Shown here one piece after another: positions 12,641-22,788 of a stretch of DNA of 64,000 bases. Position 1 is the first letter of the stretch. Each line of letters opens with the position of its first letter. Origin of the DNA: Massospora cicadina (taxonomy: Eukaryota > Entomophthoromycota > Entomophthoromycetes > Entomophthorales > Entomophthoraceae); assembly GCA_022478985.1 (NCBI GenBank), contig JAKSZP010014448.1, forward strand, positions 186,001 to 250,000, in the 5' to 3' direction. A program made the translations under genes and the position numbers. The notes under the pieces are model-generated. The model was not told where the DNA came from. It saw only the letters and a program-made list of their open reading frames with translations, and ran no database searches.

Positions 12641-13248
12641 ATCAACTCAGAGGACAAAGAATAAGATCTACATTCTTTAGTCCAGACCCTACACAATCAT
12701 TTATAAAGTGAGCTCTGAATACTCCATAGCCAATATCAATCATTGAACAGTGACAAACTGAGTACATGACCGATTCATACAGCCCTATACCTCCCTTGGA
12801 CAGGATCTTGAGGGGGCGTTGCAAGGATTTGAGATAATGAGTGAGTTGAAATCCATACTCTTGAATTAAACCTCAATAAGTCATCTCTCTAGTCCTTACA
12901 ATCTGTTGGAATTTGGGGGATTTGGATGCTCGCTGGTGCTTTGCATCCTCAATTTTGACAATGTTTTCAGGAGAGGTTTCACTCTCTACTTCTGGAATAA
13001 ATAACTTTCAGTGGATTTTTTATAATAACGATATTTAAAATAATAAAACTGCAATTTTGATAAAGGGTTAATTTTACAAAATGAATACTAATTTGCAGCG
13101 AGGGGATCAAGAAGTGATCCCTATTATGATCTCCCTGCTTAGTATTTAAGATAACTTGGGGCTTGAAGTGTGATAGGCATAAATTCATTATTAGCTTATA
13201 GCTAATTATTAAAATATGTGTGTTTAACCTATTGGAGCTCTCAAATCT
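12641..13248 (+). other. Element B polypurine tract and probable 3' LTR
   Basis: A polypurine run GATCTTGAGGGGGCG (about 12805-12819) is the same sequence type that precedes the 3' LTR of element D (GATCTTGATGGGGG, 36389 onward). The following TG at 12820 is therefore the likely LTR start. The LTR end and the 5' partner could not be found. The tail of the stretch is AT-rich and non-coding. Confidence 0.4.
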
Positions 13249-13249
13249 T

Positions 13250-13880
13250 TCCTTGCTTAACAGAATAGCTGATGGAGGGTTGGGAGTAGGTAGTACAAGT
13301 CAATGAGTCAAAGTTCTAATATATTTGAGCTAATCACCACGAGGGAAAATAGTTGCACCTTGTGGGACCCCCTCTAAGCCTATAAAAGGGGTAGTCTCCG
13401 CTTAGGTGTTTGAAGTAAATTTAAAGTGGGCTGTAGAGGAGCCTAAGATGGACTCCCCTGATTTTGCTGCATAGTCAGTGTAATATGACTATCCAAACTT
13501 ATTATACTTGGCTAAGAAGCATTTACAAAAGTATTACCCCAATTTGAGGGGTTCCACAAAGAATTGGCCAGGGTCTTTTGGTCAATATTATCATTATTTT
13601 CATCTGAAACACTCTTTTCACAATATCAGACTTGTAATTTTACATCACAATCAAAACCTGTCCCTGAAGGCACTGATTGGAAATTTAATCAGAAAGCATC
13701 AAGTGCACAAGAATTAATGGAGATGCCTTCTAGGTTTGCACCTTCACTTCTAAATCCTAAAAGTCATGACTCCAAAAATTATGATCATGAAGCTGATTCA
13801 GAACGACGGGTGTTCAACCAGGCAGTTGATCAGAAGGATGTGAAAGATACTGATCATATGGAACCATGGAATTCCCCTTA
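13250..13880 (+). pseudogene. Element C promoter and N-terminal ORF remnant
   Basis: A TATA box (CCTATAAAAGG, about 13379) lies 70 bases upstream of an ATG at 13449. The frame from that ATG has two early stops and then reads YPNLLYLAKKHLQKYYPNLR before shifting. A second frame (13564-13881) continues with a hydrophilic, acidic stretch rich in Lys, Asp and Ser. This looks like an LTR promoter followed by a Gag-like protein, but no domain is recognised. It is followed immediately by integrase sequence, so the middle of the element has been deleted. Confidence 0.4.
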
Positions 13881-13979
13881 GCACCATACCCCCACATATG
13901 CTATAAATATTGATACATTTCAACGTAATAAAATAGTCTATTTCACCCCATCTTTTTGTCTTCATTGACCTCTCTAATA

Positions 13980-14830
13980 GTTTCTCAGCTTTAAGCCCAT
14001 TTTTAACCTTGGCTACAATCAAGAGAATTGTGAAGCTGACAGTCATAAGACCTTTCAAAAAACCTACAGTATCTAAAGTATTGATGCTATTGGGAAGTAT
14101 GACTAATTCAATCAATAGTGTCCTTGACTCCTGTCTTGTGTGCATCAAACATGGCCCTTCTAACCCAGTATATCAGCATCAAGTGGTAGTACCAGACATA
14201 TTTTACCAATGTGAGAATTTAAGAGATTGGTTCATTACCAACCTTAATCTATGGCCATCAGTACATTATCCTTACTGTGTATCAATTTAAAAATGGTTAA
14301 TAACACAAAAATGGTCATTTTGATAGCCAATGCTACACTCTCCTTTTTAAAAAGCAAGTCTTCTTGCATCATGGTAGCCCAAAAGTTCTAATATTTGATA
14401 ATGGCAAAAGTTTTATATCTCAGTTAATGACTGAGCATAATTTTTTGATACTAATCTACATGTTTCACTAATGCCTATCATCCCGCTACAATGGGGAAGC
14501 TTAAAAAGCATATGGAACACTTTAATCATCTTATAAAAGATGGCCATACTGACCTTTCCAGTGGCATGAATACCTTTACAGAACCTCGATGGCTTACCAG
14601 ACAAGCTACCATAGGACTATTATATATTCCTATCTAAGGCTCTCTATGGTTGTGACCATACATTTCCATCTAGTATCCAATTCATACTAACTAAGTTTGA
14701 TCTTAAAACTGCTGGCATGGCTTTGAGGAGACTAGCATGCAAAACATTTCGTTTTCAGGCTATTGAAGTGAAATACTTGGGTGAAACCAGTAGAAGGTGA
14801 ATTGAGCAGTCAAATTCTCAAAAATCCATT
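13980..14830 (+). pseudogene. Element C integrase remnant (Ty3/gypsy type)
   Basis: Integrase-like sequence in broken frames. SCLVCIKHGPSNPVYQHQ (around 14125-14180) resembles the C-X2-C end of the zinc-binding HHCC domain, though with an altered second half. It is followed by WFITNLNLWPS, comparable to the DFITNLPLS stretch at the first catalytic Asp in many fungal Ty3 elements. In another frame, FLHHGSPKVLIFDNGKSF (near 14360-14420) carries the second catalytic Asp, and ALYGCDHTFPSS (near 14637) resembles the usual LLYGREP block after the core. The style differs from elements A, B, D and H, so this is another Ty3 lineage. No RT is present. Confidence 0.55.
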
Positions 14831-17800
14831 TTTAATACCAGATATGAGGGGTAGTTCTTTTTACCATCAATGACCTGGATAAAAAATATAAACAATTGAC
14901 AAATTCTGGTCCTAGCCAATTTTGATAATCTAATAGGGTGTCCCAGAAAATTCCATAGCTTCAGTAAAAATGGGCAATTGTTTACCAAGTCCATAAGAGT
15001 TTTCTTTGAAGCCACATGTCCATGGCAAAATCTTAAAGGGTACATTGCTGGGAAACCTTATGATCATGTTAGTTTAGATACAAGGTGAGTTAATAATAGC
15101 CAAACTTTAGATTTAGTCCTAGTGACTGATAAATCTCTTTGACCAAACCTAATTTTAGAAATGGTACAATGACCCAAATAGATTTGGAAGAATCCATTCA
15201 GATACAAGAAGTTTGGTAACATTACAAAAAAGTATCAAGCTCCATAAGCATGAAAAAAGATATTGCCTCACAAAGGGTGCCACATAAAAAATTGTGTTCT
15301 GACTCAACATATAAATATCTCTCACTTTCAATTAGACTAAATATTCTCTATATCAAATTTCGACTAGTTTTATACTTGCAAAGGCATACTATCTCTTATT
15401 TAGTGAGATTTACTAAGAAGGTTGCTGCAAGATACAAAAGACTAAATATCTTGTAGCCTTTTTAAGAGTTGGCTCTTAATCTTCATATCAGGCAATTATA
15501 AAACTGTCATTGTCATTCAATAAAGGTAATGCCTTTTTTACCATTCTGAGGACCTGCTATCTTATGGCTTTACAAATTTTTTTTGCTTCATATTCATATA
15601 TCTTGTTTAAAGATAAAAATTTATTTTAACTGAATGTTTGGGCTATTCTGAGCATCTGACTGGACTGAGCCTTATTCTGAACCTGGATATATAATGTATC
15701 TTCCATGGAGGGCTGATGTCTTTAGAAGCCTTAAATAAGTCTTTTTAAGGTTTTCAAAGTGCCACCATACTGAGTAGGTGACTTTGCTGTTGTTTAAGGC
15801 CGCATCTAACCACTTCTTTTCAGGCTGCCGGTTCCTTTCCCTATTCTATTAAAATTTCTTGAACCTTTTCACTTCTCTATTTGCTTCCTTACGTTGTTTA
15901 GGGAATATTGGTTGCACCACCTCATACTTGAACCAGGTTCTCTACTAAAGTGCCATCATTGTATCTCTAGAATCTAAGGTATAATCAGGAATATAAGCTT
16001 AATGTATATACAGTATTTCCATATTTCAGTGCAGGAGCTTTTCTTGTGGCCAACCTTATTGAAGCTATAACAAGTAAAAGGACATTTCTTAGGACTCACG
16101 GTGAATGGACAAGACTGGCTGCCATTTATCTGAAAAATGAAAACTCTGCCGGGAACTTTGGTTATATCTCCTTAAATGTCCATTCTAGGACATATCATAG
16201 TCACATTTTTGACCTTATTTAGATATGGATAAGAAAAGTTTCATTTTTAAAAAACCACTGTGCAATATGTGCGCAATACTCTATAAGTAATTCTAAAGGC
16301 TTGTAACACTCTATGGTTGGAAGTTTTCTCTATTACTAAAAATATGGCTTCATTGTCCCAAAAAGAGTGTGTAAGTTATAAGGACGCTGTTAATTTCCTG
16401 TTTCTGTTATATTCCTTGACCAACTTGATGTATGTTGTAAAAAAGGCTTTACTCCAGCTGCTTATGATTCTTCAGATGTTTGAAAGCAAAAGTTTAAAGA
16501 TCACATTGTGAGCTTAAAAGTGATGATCCTTTCTTTGGGAAGCAATTTGGGATTTTTTGGCATGCTACTTAATAGCTTTAAGGTTCCTCTACATCAAAGG
16601 TGACATGTACTCCTAATTAAGAGTACTTTCAGAATGCATAAGTGATATTTTCATAGATGATAATTTTGGACCATCTTATGATATTCTTTGGATGAAATGA
16701 TTGGTCCCTTTTTGAGCTGTAATTGGAGTTGAGAAGCTGATCCTTTATAGATCAATGTACCACATCACTACAGCTGAAAATAGGCATTTACTCAATAATT
16801 GTTCTGTCATTTACTCATCCCATATTGGTTGGAATATAAAAGACAATATTATTTTGTTGAATCTATTTATCAAATGATCAGATAGTGATTATTACATAGA
16901 AGAGAAGATAAATGTTATATTAAAGGAAGGTCAATTTATCAATTAATTTATATCTATTTAAGGTATCAATTTCACATATAATAATGCAATCATCTTATCT
17001 AATAACTTTTGCACTAGGAATAACATATATTTTACAACTACTAGTAACTCACTTTACCCATTAAAAACACAAAAAATATTAGTAATTTATGTGATGTAAC
17101 AAATTATATATGTGCAATTGAGTCTATTTTATCACCTGACTATAAATCTATATATATGAGTAAGTTTTAGTCTAAAGCATAGCTATACGTTAGCATGTTA
17201 GCGATTTTATGCTGTTTACAATATATAACACTATATTTTCTAGTGGTTATTTTATAAATTAGATAGAGTATATGACCAATATAAGTATCTTAATTAGAGA
17301 GCTAATTAGCAGTTAAAGGCTGTATTGTTACTGTATTCTGATTGATAAGTATTATACTAAATCTTATGTCACAAATGTAGAGTAGTAATATCATATTAAA
17401 GTAGTAATATGCTGGTAATAAGTAGTTTGCTTTTTGTATTTAGCGTTTTCAGATCTCATGGTAAACTTTTATAAAGAAGCTGCTTGTCATTTTGCTACCT
17501 TTTTGATTGTTTTAATAAAGCTAATCAGACTCTAAATGTCTCTGTTTAAACATTACGTCTATGATATTGAACCATCTAAGGCTTAATCTGATTGTTACTC
17601 AGAATTACAGACTAAACTAAAAAAATTATATATATATAATTAGAAATTAATCCAATTATTAATACCTAGTAAACATTTTATATATAGTTATTAGGATCAT
17701 GGGGCTTTAATTAATAAAACGCATATTTTTATAATGACAAACTAATTTTAGAGCTGGCTGTCGTTCAATGGGATTTTAAGCATTGTGAGACTAGTATAAG

Positions 17801-18926
17801 AATATTTTAGTTATAAGAGTAGGGAACTTGATGATACGTTTTAGCTAGGTGACTGTATATTTAAATTTATGACATACCTATTATCCATTCTCTATTAAAT
17901 TAAGGCATAAAAAAGCCCAAATTTATCATCATATATTTTTTGGTTATAGTTATTAAAATTCTAGTGACAGATTCAGATTACTTATACTATATAACAGTCA
18001 ACGATGTCAATATAATACTAATACCTATTACATTTAGTATTAGTCTATATTTCCAAGCTCAAAGGTACAAAGTTAACATTTTATAATCAGAACTAAATTT
18101 TATTTTTTTATGATTTGCAGTTATATAAAGTATTTTTGCATTGTAGCTAATAGTGATGCATCTCGTGTCAAAATGTGATTAAATTTAGCCCTTTATAATG
18201 TAAATGTATTTATAATTAGAAATAAATCCTAGATAATTTAAGTTTACTACAACAATAAATCCTGAGCTTATTTATTAGATATAGTACTCATCTGCATCCA
18301 ATTGGTGTATAGACCAATCATTTATATTTTTTGTAACATGGCTGTCTCATTAGAAGATAGTAACAATTAGAGGTAAATGAATAACTTTATTATGTAATAA
18401 ATTCTTTTACAACTTGGGACAAATGTATAATATAAATATAAAAAATATGGAAGAGTTTACAGTATTTCTTTCAAACAATATAATGTTAACGAATGTGATA
18501 GTTTGAGTAGTTAAGATAATTTTATATCCCCTATACTGAGTCAACAGTGTCATGAATTGTAATGAAAATTATAAAATTAAGATAGGAAGTAGTTATTAGA
18601 ATATAAGTATTACTTATGCTAAGATATTCTTGTCCCTCAATATGTAAAATTATCAAATTTTATATACCATCTATACTTTGTTTTGTTGTATATAAATATC
18701 AGCCATTATAAAATCTCTATTTAAAGGCCTGAAAGAAATGTTTACAACTTAGTTCAATTATAATCTGTTCAAACAATTTTATCTAGATATTTGTTTTTTC
18801 TCTATATACTATTTATTAAAATAATACTTATGCAATCAATTTTCAAGTATTACAAAGGATATAAGAGAAAAAAGAAAAATACCATTTTATAATTAAATTC
18901 TATACTAATATAAATTTAAATATATA
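14831..18926. other. AT-rich non-coding stretch
   Basis: About 4.1 kb with no ORF that I can defend on either strand and no LTR or transposase motif. AT content rises from about 15500 onward. Short runs such as the TA-repeat near 17628-17638 are the only local structure. It may be long-decayed repeat DNA. Confidence 0.5.
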
Positions 18927-19421
18927 CCTTTTTTACTTCAATTTTAACATTTTGCATTTTAATTTCAACACCTTGCATTTCAATTTCAACATTTTACAAA
19001 TCAATTTCAACATTTTATACTTTGATTTCAACATTTCATATTTCAATTTCAATATTATACTTCAATTTCAATATTTTACACTTCAACTTCAATATTTTAT
19101 ATTTAAAATTCAATATTTTATAACTCAATTTCAATATTTTTAGTTTTAGTGATTGTATCACATCTAGTTCTAACTACAGACTCATTGATTTCCTCACATC
19201 AGTGTTTTCTTTTGGTAGATTATAATATGATATAAGGGATATACAAATATTTTTTAAATATAAAAAATAGTGGGAATTAATATGCTTGCATTATTTCAGC
19301 AGGAATTATAAAATAAAAATATCACTAAAAATTGTGTTGAGATTAAAATATAAAATGTTGAAGTTGAAGTATAAAATGTTGAAATTGATTTGTAAAATGT
19401 TGAAATCAAAGTAAAAAAGTT
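18927..19421. repeat. Foldback AT-rich element built from tandem short units
   Basis: The left arm (18927-19140) is a degenerate tandem array of a unit close to TTCAATTTCAACATTTTA, about 10-11 copies. The right arm (about 19343-19421) holds the same unit in inverted orientation (TAAAATGTTGAAATTGA). The ends pair: CCTTTTTTACTT at 18927 and AAGTAAAAAAG at 19409, each next to TATA. The spacer of about 200 bases is unique AT-rich DNA. The structure fits a foldback element or MITE with tandem subterminal repeats. Confidence 0.6.
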
Positions 19422-20129
19422 ATAAATAGGATAGTTTGACCTAAGGATAAATACTATACCAGTTTAAGAAATAAAGGAAGTGAAATTTTAGGGAGAAATG
19501 ATAAAAGTTAGAAAAATTTAGTGTACCCCCTAAGGTTGGGAACATCCAGTTCTAAAAAGCCCAGGGAAGCCTCTTGTGCTCTAGCGTCTTAAAGTAAACT
19601 AGTCTACATTGATATTTATTACCTTGGATTGAGAATTGGTGCATAACTTCAATAAAGTCAAATTGTCTCCTGACACGAGCTACTGGAAATTAATGCAGCA
19701 ATGCAGCTTTGTAAGGCTTATGACCAACTTTTGTGTCATCATCCCACTTATAAGCATCTTTATAAAAAAGTATTCAAAAGCTGAATTTTATGTATAGAAA
19801 CTAAATCTATCAAAAACTAAAGATCCAAATTGGCAAAAGAGCCATCGCTTCAAATAAATATCAGCATAGAACAAAAGCAATATTAATAACTTGAAAACCT
19901 AAATTAAGGTAGATTACTTAATATACATGGTATAACTCAAATACTTTTATATAATGTAGATACTTGTAACAGTTATACAGTGATGTTATAAAAAGTTCTA
20001 ATGTAAAGCTGAATACAAATTAATTTATTTTTTGTCGTAAGCATTCTACTGTATAACTACAAGCTAAATATAAGCTTTGTTTTAAATATTGAAATTGTTC
20101 CAGAATACTAGGAGGTATCTATTAAACCT
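19422..20129. other. Intergenic DNA, possible coding scrap on the minus strand
   Basis: Mostly AT-rich without features. On the minus strand at about 19600-19770 a fragment reads KDAYKWDDDTKVGHKPYKAALL and later RQFDFIEVMHQFSIQG, ending at a GTAATA that could be a splice donor. A stop separates the two halves and I recognise no family, so this is noted, not called. Confidence 0.3.
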
Positions 20130-20133
20130 TTAA

Positions 20134-20519
20134 GGAGAGTATGAATGGCCTATCCCGCTAATGTTAAATTTGTACCTTCATGACCCTTTTTCTCAAAAAC
20201 TACTTCATGCAACTTAATGAAACCTTTATAGGTCACTTATACATGTTTCACGTACTTGCTCCTCAAGTTTGATTGAAGTATATATTCTGGGAGTTAGGAT
20301 ATAATTTTTTATTGTATTTTTTTACATTTTTCCTAAAATTTTTGTGCATTTTACTACAAATATACAAGCTATTTCTACCTTCTTGAGGTATAGTATCAGA
20401 AGGGTATTATAAATAAACTATGAAAAAAAAATCAAGAGTCTACCTTTTATAATTCCTGAGAAAATAGGTCACGAAGTTAGCAAATTTAACATTAGCGGGA
20501 TATGCCATTCATACTCTCC
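20134..20519. mobile_element. MITE with long terminal inverted repeats, flanked by TTAA
   Basis: The left end GGAGAGTATGAATGGC at 20134 and the right end at 20519 are inverted copies over about 44 bases with one mismatch. Looser pairing continues to about 75 bases (TTAAATTTG, then CATGACC/CGTGACC, then TTTTCTCA). Both ends abut TTAA (20130-20133 and 20520-20523), and the pairing runs on through CTTTAA/TTAAAG, so the target site could be TTAA or the central TA. The interior has no ORF. It lies 172 bases beyond the stop of the thioesterase gene. A piggyBac-like or Tc1/mariner-like origin is possible. Confidence 0.75.
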
Positions 20520-20691
20520 TTAAAGCAATTTTCATACCTTTCATTATACTTTTGTGTTGTAAAAAGCATAATAAAATAATAGCCTGGCAGCATGACAGAA
20601 AGTAATTTATATTTATAACGCAATTTAAAATACCTTCAAACCTTTACTTATAAATCGAATAAAGTGACAAAAGGTTACATTTTATGACTAT

Positions 20692-21939
20692 TTATGATGT
20701 GGGTGGCAAAACTTTGCTCAAAAAACTAGCCATGGCCAGTATTTCCTCAGGGCATGCGGAGTGAGCCATACCAGGGTAAGAGTTAAAATTCATTTGATAG
20801 CCAGCTTTTAAAAGAAAATCATTGGTCATTTTACCCAGCTTAAATGCTACAATCTAAAGAGAGTGAGAGAAAGAAATGATCACTTGCCTCATCTTCTTCG
20901 CCATGCCCCCAAAATATAGGTGTGCGTTTGGAGGCTTCAGATGCCAAAGACAAAATTTTGTTATGAAGAGGAAGATATCCGCTTAAACCAATCAAGCCAG
21001 CAAAAGTACGCTCAGATTTAAGCATAGTAAGAAGACTTATAACACAACCTTGTAATAGTTTAAAAACTATTTCAAGTTTGAAGTACCTTGAGAAAAACCA
21101 CCAATAACAATTCTATTGGCAGGAATTCCAGAGTCAATTTCTGCTTGAATAAATTGATTGACTGAAAATTTAGAAGCTGTCGAGTGAAAATTTTACCTTT
21201 TTGGACTGAACACAGCATACCACTCTCATCTTGTTTTGCGTCAATGTCATTTAGAGACGTAATGTCATACCATGAAGGCATTTTCATTCCCATATTCAAA
21301 GTTACAGGTTGTTCAGGGCTGTTTGCACGCATTTTGTGAGTATTATAAATGTACTCAAATGTAATTTTTACAAAAATTTAAAAGCAACTAAACACACCAT
21401 TCAGAATAAATATGATCCGTTTATAAAATTTACAATTTACTTGATGTATCGATAAAAAGAAAATAAAAGGACTTACGCGTGGGGGAAGATGAACTTGACG
21501 TAGGGGAAGTTTTTAGCAAGCTGTTCTCCAATGGAAGACCTAGATAATGGAAAATTGAATAATTTTAGATAAAGAACCTTGTTCCTATAAGTCATGTTTA
21601 ACCCTTGCTACATCACAGGCATAATAGAAATGGAATAATTTAAAATGAAACTATAAGTTAAGCTTACATGTTAAATGAAGCATTACACTTATCATAAGAA
21701 GTTAAAAATAGTAAGCTGAAAAATAAGAAAGTGAACCTGTAGGATAATAGTCTAGCGCCATATAATAGGAATGATCCCTCAATTAAAATTCATTCGCCTA
21801 TTTTATAAAACTCTCCGACAAAGAGTTTAAAAACTTACCAACCGTGTCCCGAATCACCCAAACCGTGCAAAAAGATTAAGGAAGCTGTATGGGTCTTTGA
21901 AGCATTTCGAACAACCGCAGGCAGAAGTGTAGCAGACAT
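20692..21939 (-). CDS. APT1: Acyl-protein thioesterase 1 (six exons, intact)
   Basis: This cytosolic alpha/beta-hydrolase of the APT1 / carboxylesterase 2 family removes palmitate from S-acylated proteins and has lysophospholipase activity. Exons on the minus strand are 21939-21839, 21539-21477, 21318-21197, 21161-21087, 21048-20888 and 20853-20692: 684 nt, 227 aa, normal for the family (about 230). Every junction keeps frame. Residues 25-34 form the oxyanion segment HGLGDSGHGW, the nucleophile is Ser119 in GGFSQG, and the acid is Asp173 (GHGEEDE). The base is His205 (GMAHSA); residues 55-63 read APEQPVTLN. Human APT1 uses Ser119, Asp174 and His208. Introns are 299, 158, 35, 38 and 34 nt. Four begin GT; the last begins GC in perfect GC-AG context (GAG/GCAAGT). 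The start is the first ATG giving the family N-terminus. This is the only intact gene in the window, without close gene neighbours. Confidence 0.93.
20854..20887 (-). other. GC-AG mini-intron (intron 5 of the thioesterase gene)
   Basis: The 34-nt intron reads GCAAGT at its donor and TTTAG at its acceptor, with a pyrimidine-rich middle. Splicing joins GHGEEDE to IVAFKLG, restoring the family pattern. Reading through gives an in-frame stop 18 codons later and loses the catalytic His, so splicing is required for activity. GC donors usually show a strong AG/GCAAGT context, as here. Confidence 0.85.
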
Positions 21940-22473
21940 GGTATTGGTAGAACTCAAAAAATATACTGGCGGGAGAAACTTGGTAAAATACTAGAAAATT
22001 AGATTTGCTGCTTATTCTGATTACAAAGTAATGGAGCAAATTAGTATATTTAGAACCAATCAAAAGAACGAAGGTTATTGCTAGTGGGGCTGTAATCTAT
22101 AAAAGCTTGTAAATTTCATTTTAACACGCTCAAACCTTCATATCCATCCTCCTCTAAGTTCCTTCTATAACAGATTAAGATAAAGGATCTACACTGTATT
22201 ATAAACCTCTGGTGGTGGCATATTCGATGGCATGTTCAAATATCATTAAGGTGCGGGTTCGAATCTTGCCCTCCCTACTATCATGAAACTTAAGGAATAA
22301 ATTGAGTATCCATGTGTACCAGTCCTACCATTTCACCCTTTATGTTCATTTTTCCACTACAGATCCATCAAATAAATTTATTTATTTCTTGTCAATTTTT
22401 CTAGATAAAGGAGGTATAAATAGCTTTATCAAGTCACTAATTAGATGAGTTTTTAAGTATTTTGGTCTTTTTC
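21940..22473. other. Upstream region of the thioesterase gene with a tRNA-like segment
   Basis: The first 150 bases hold the presumed promoter. The minus strand has GATTGGTT at about 22055-22062, an inverted CCAAT element, though its use is untested. At about 22206-22275 on the plus strand a segment ends in GGTTCGAATCTTGCC, a good match to a Pol III B box and a T-arm, about 40 bases after a poor A box. It does not fold into a clear tRNA and may be the head of an old SINE or a tRNA pseudogene. Confidence 0.4.
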
Positions 22474-22486
22474 AATATTAGATTTA

Positions 22487-22775
22487 AGGGGAGGATACCC
22501 AAGTGGTAGAGTAGGGACCTCTATCGCTGCCTCCCCGAGTTCGACTCCGGTACTGGAACTTTGGGTAGTGGACGATTATGACTGTGTTGGCTTTGTGCAC
22601 CAATGCCCTGAACCGAGATAGCAAATAGCAAAGGCGGTTCATGGAGTTCCTGGCCTATCATATACCACGCATGGAGGGTTTCCGGATTTTATCCTCCTTT
22701 CCCATTCATTCGATTTCCCTTAATCGGTGTGGTATCGTCCCCAGGTCAGCCCACCTCAAATAAAATTTAAATTTA
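22487..22775 (+). mobile_element. tRNA-derived SINE, copy 1
   Basis: The element is 289 bp and is flanked by a perfect 13-bp target-site duplication, AATATTAGATTTA, at 22474-22486 and 22776-22788. The head is tRNA-like: the A box is TACCCAAGTGG (22496-22506) and the B box is GAGTTCGACTCC (22537-22548), the spacing of an internal Pol III promoter. A tRNA-unrelated body follows (about 22560-22755) and the 3' end is A/T-rich. A second copy lies at 53079-53363 in the opposite orientation with its own duplication. It has no coding capacity and must rely on a LINE-type enzyme supplied elsewhere. Confidence 0.88.
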
Positions 22776-22788
22776 AATATTAGATTTA

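Noticed and set aside
18952..19143. 63-codon Asn/Phe/Leu-repeat ORF
   Set aside because: It is a translation of the tandem AT-rich array of the foldback element; both the composition and the repeats come from the DNA repeat.
22206..22275. A functional tRNA gene
   Set aside because: The B box and T-arm look good, but the D-arm is poor and the anticodon arm and acceptor stem do not pair convincingly.
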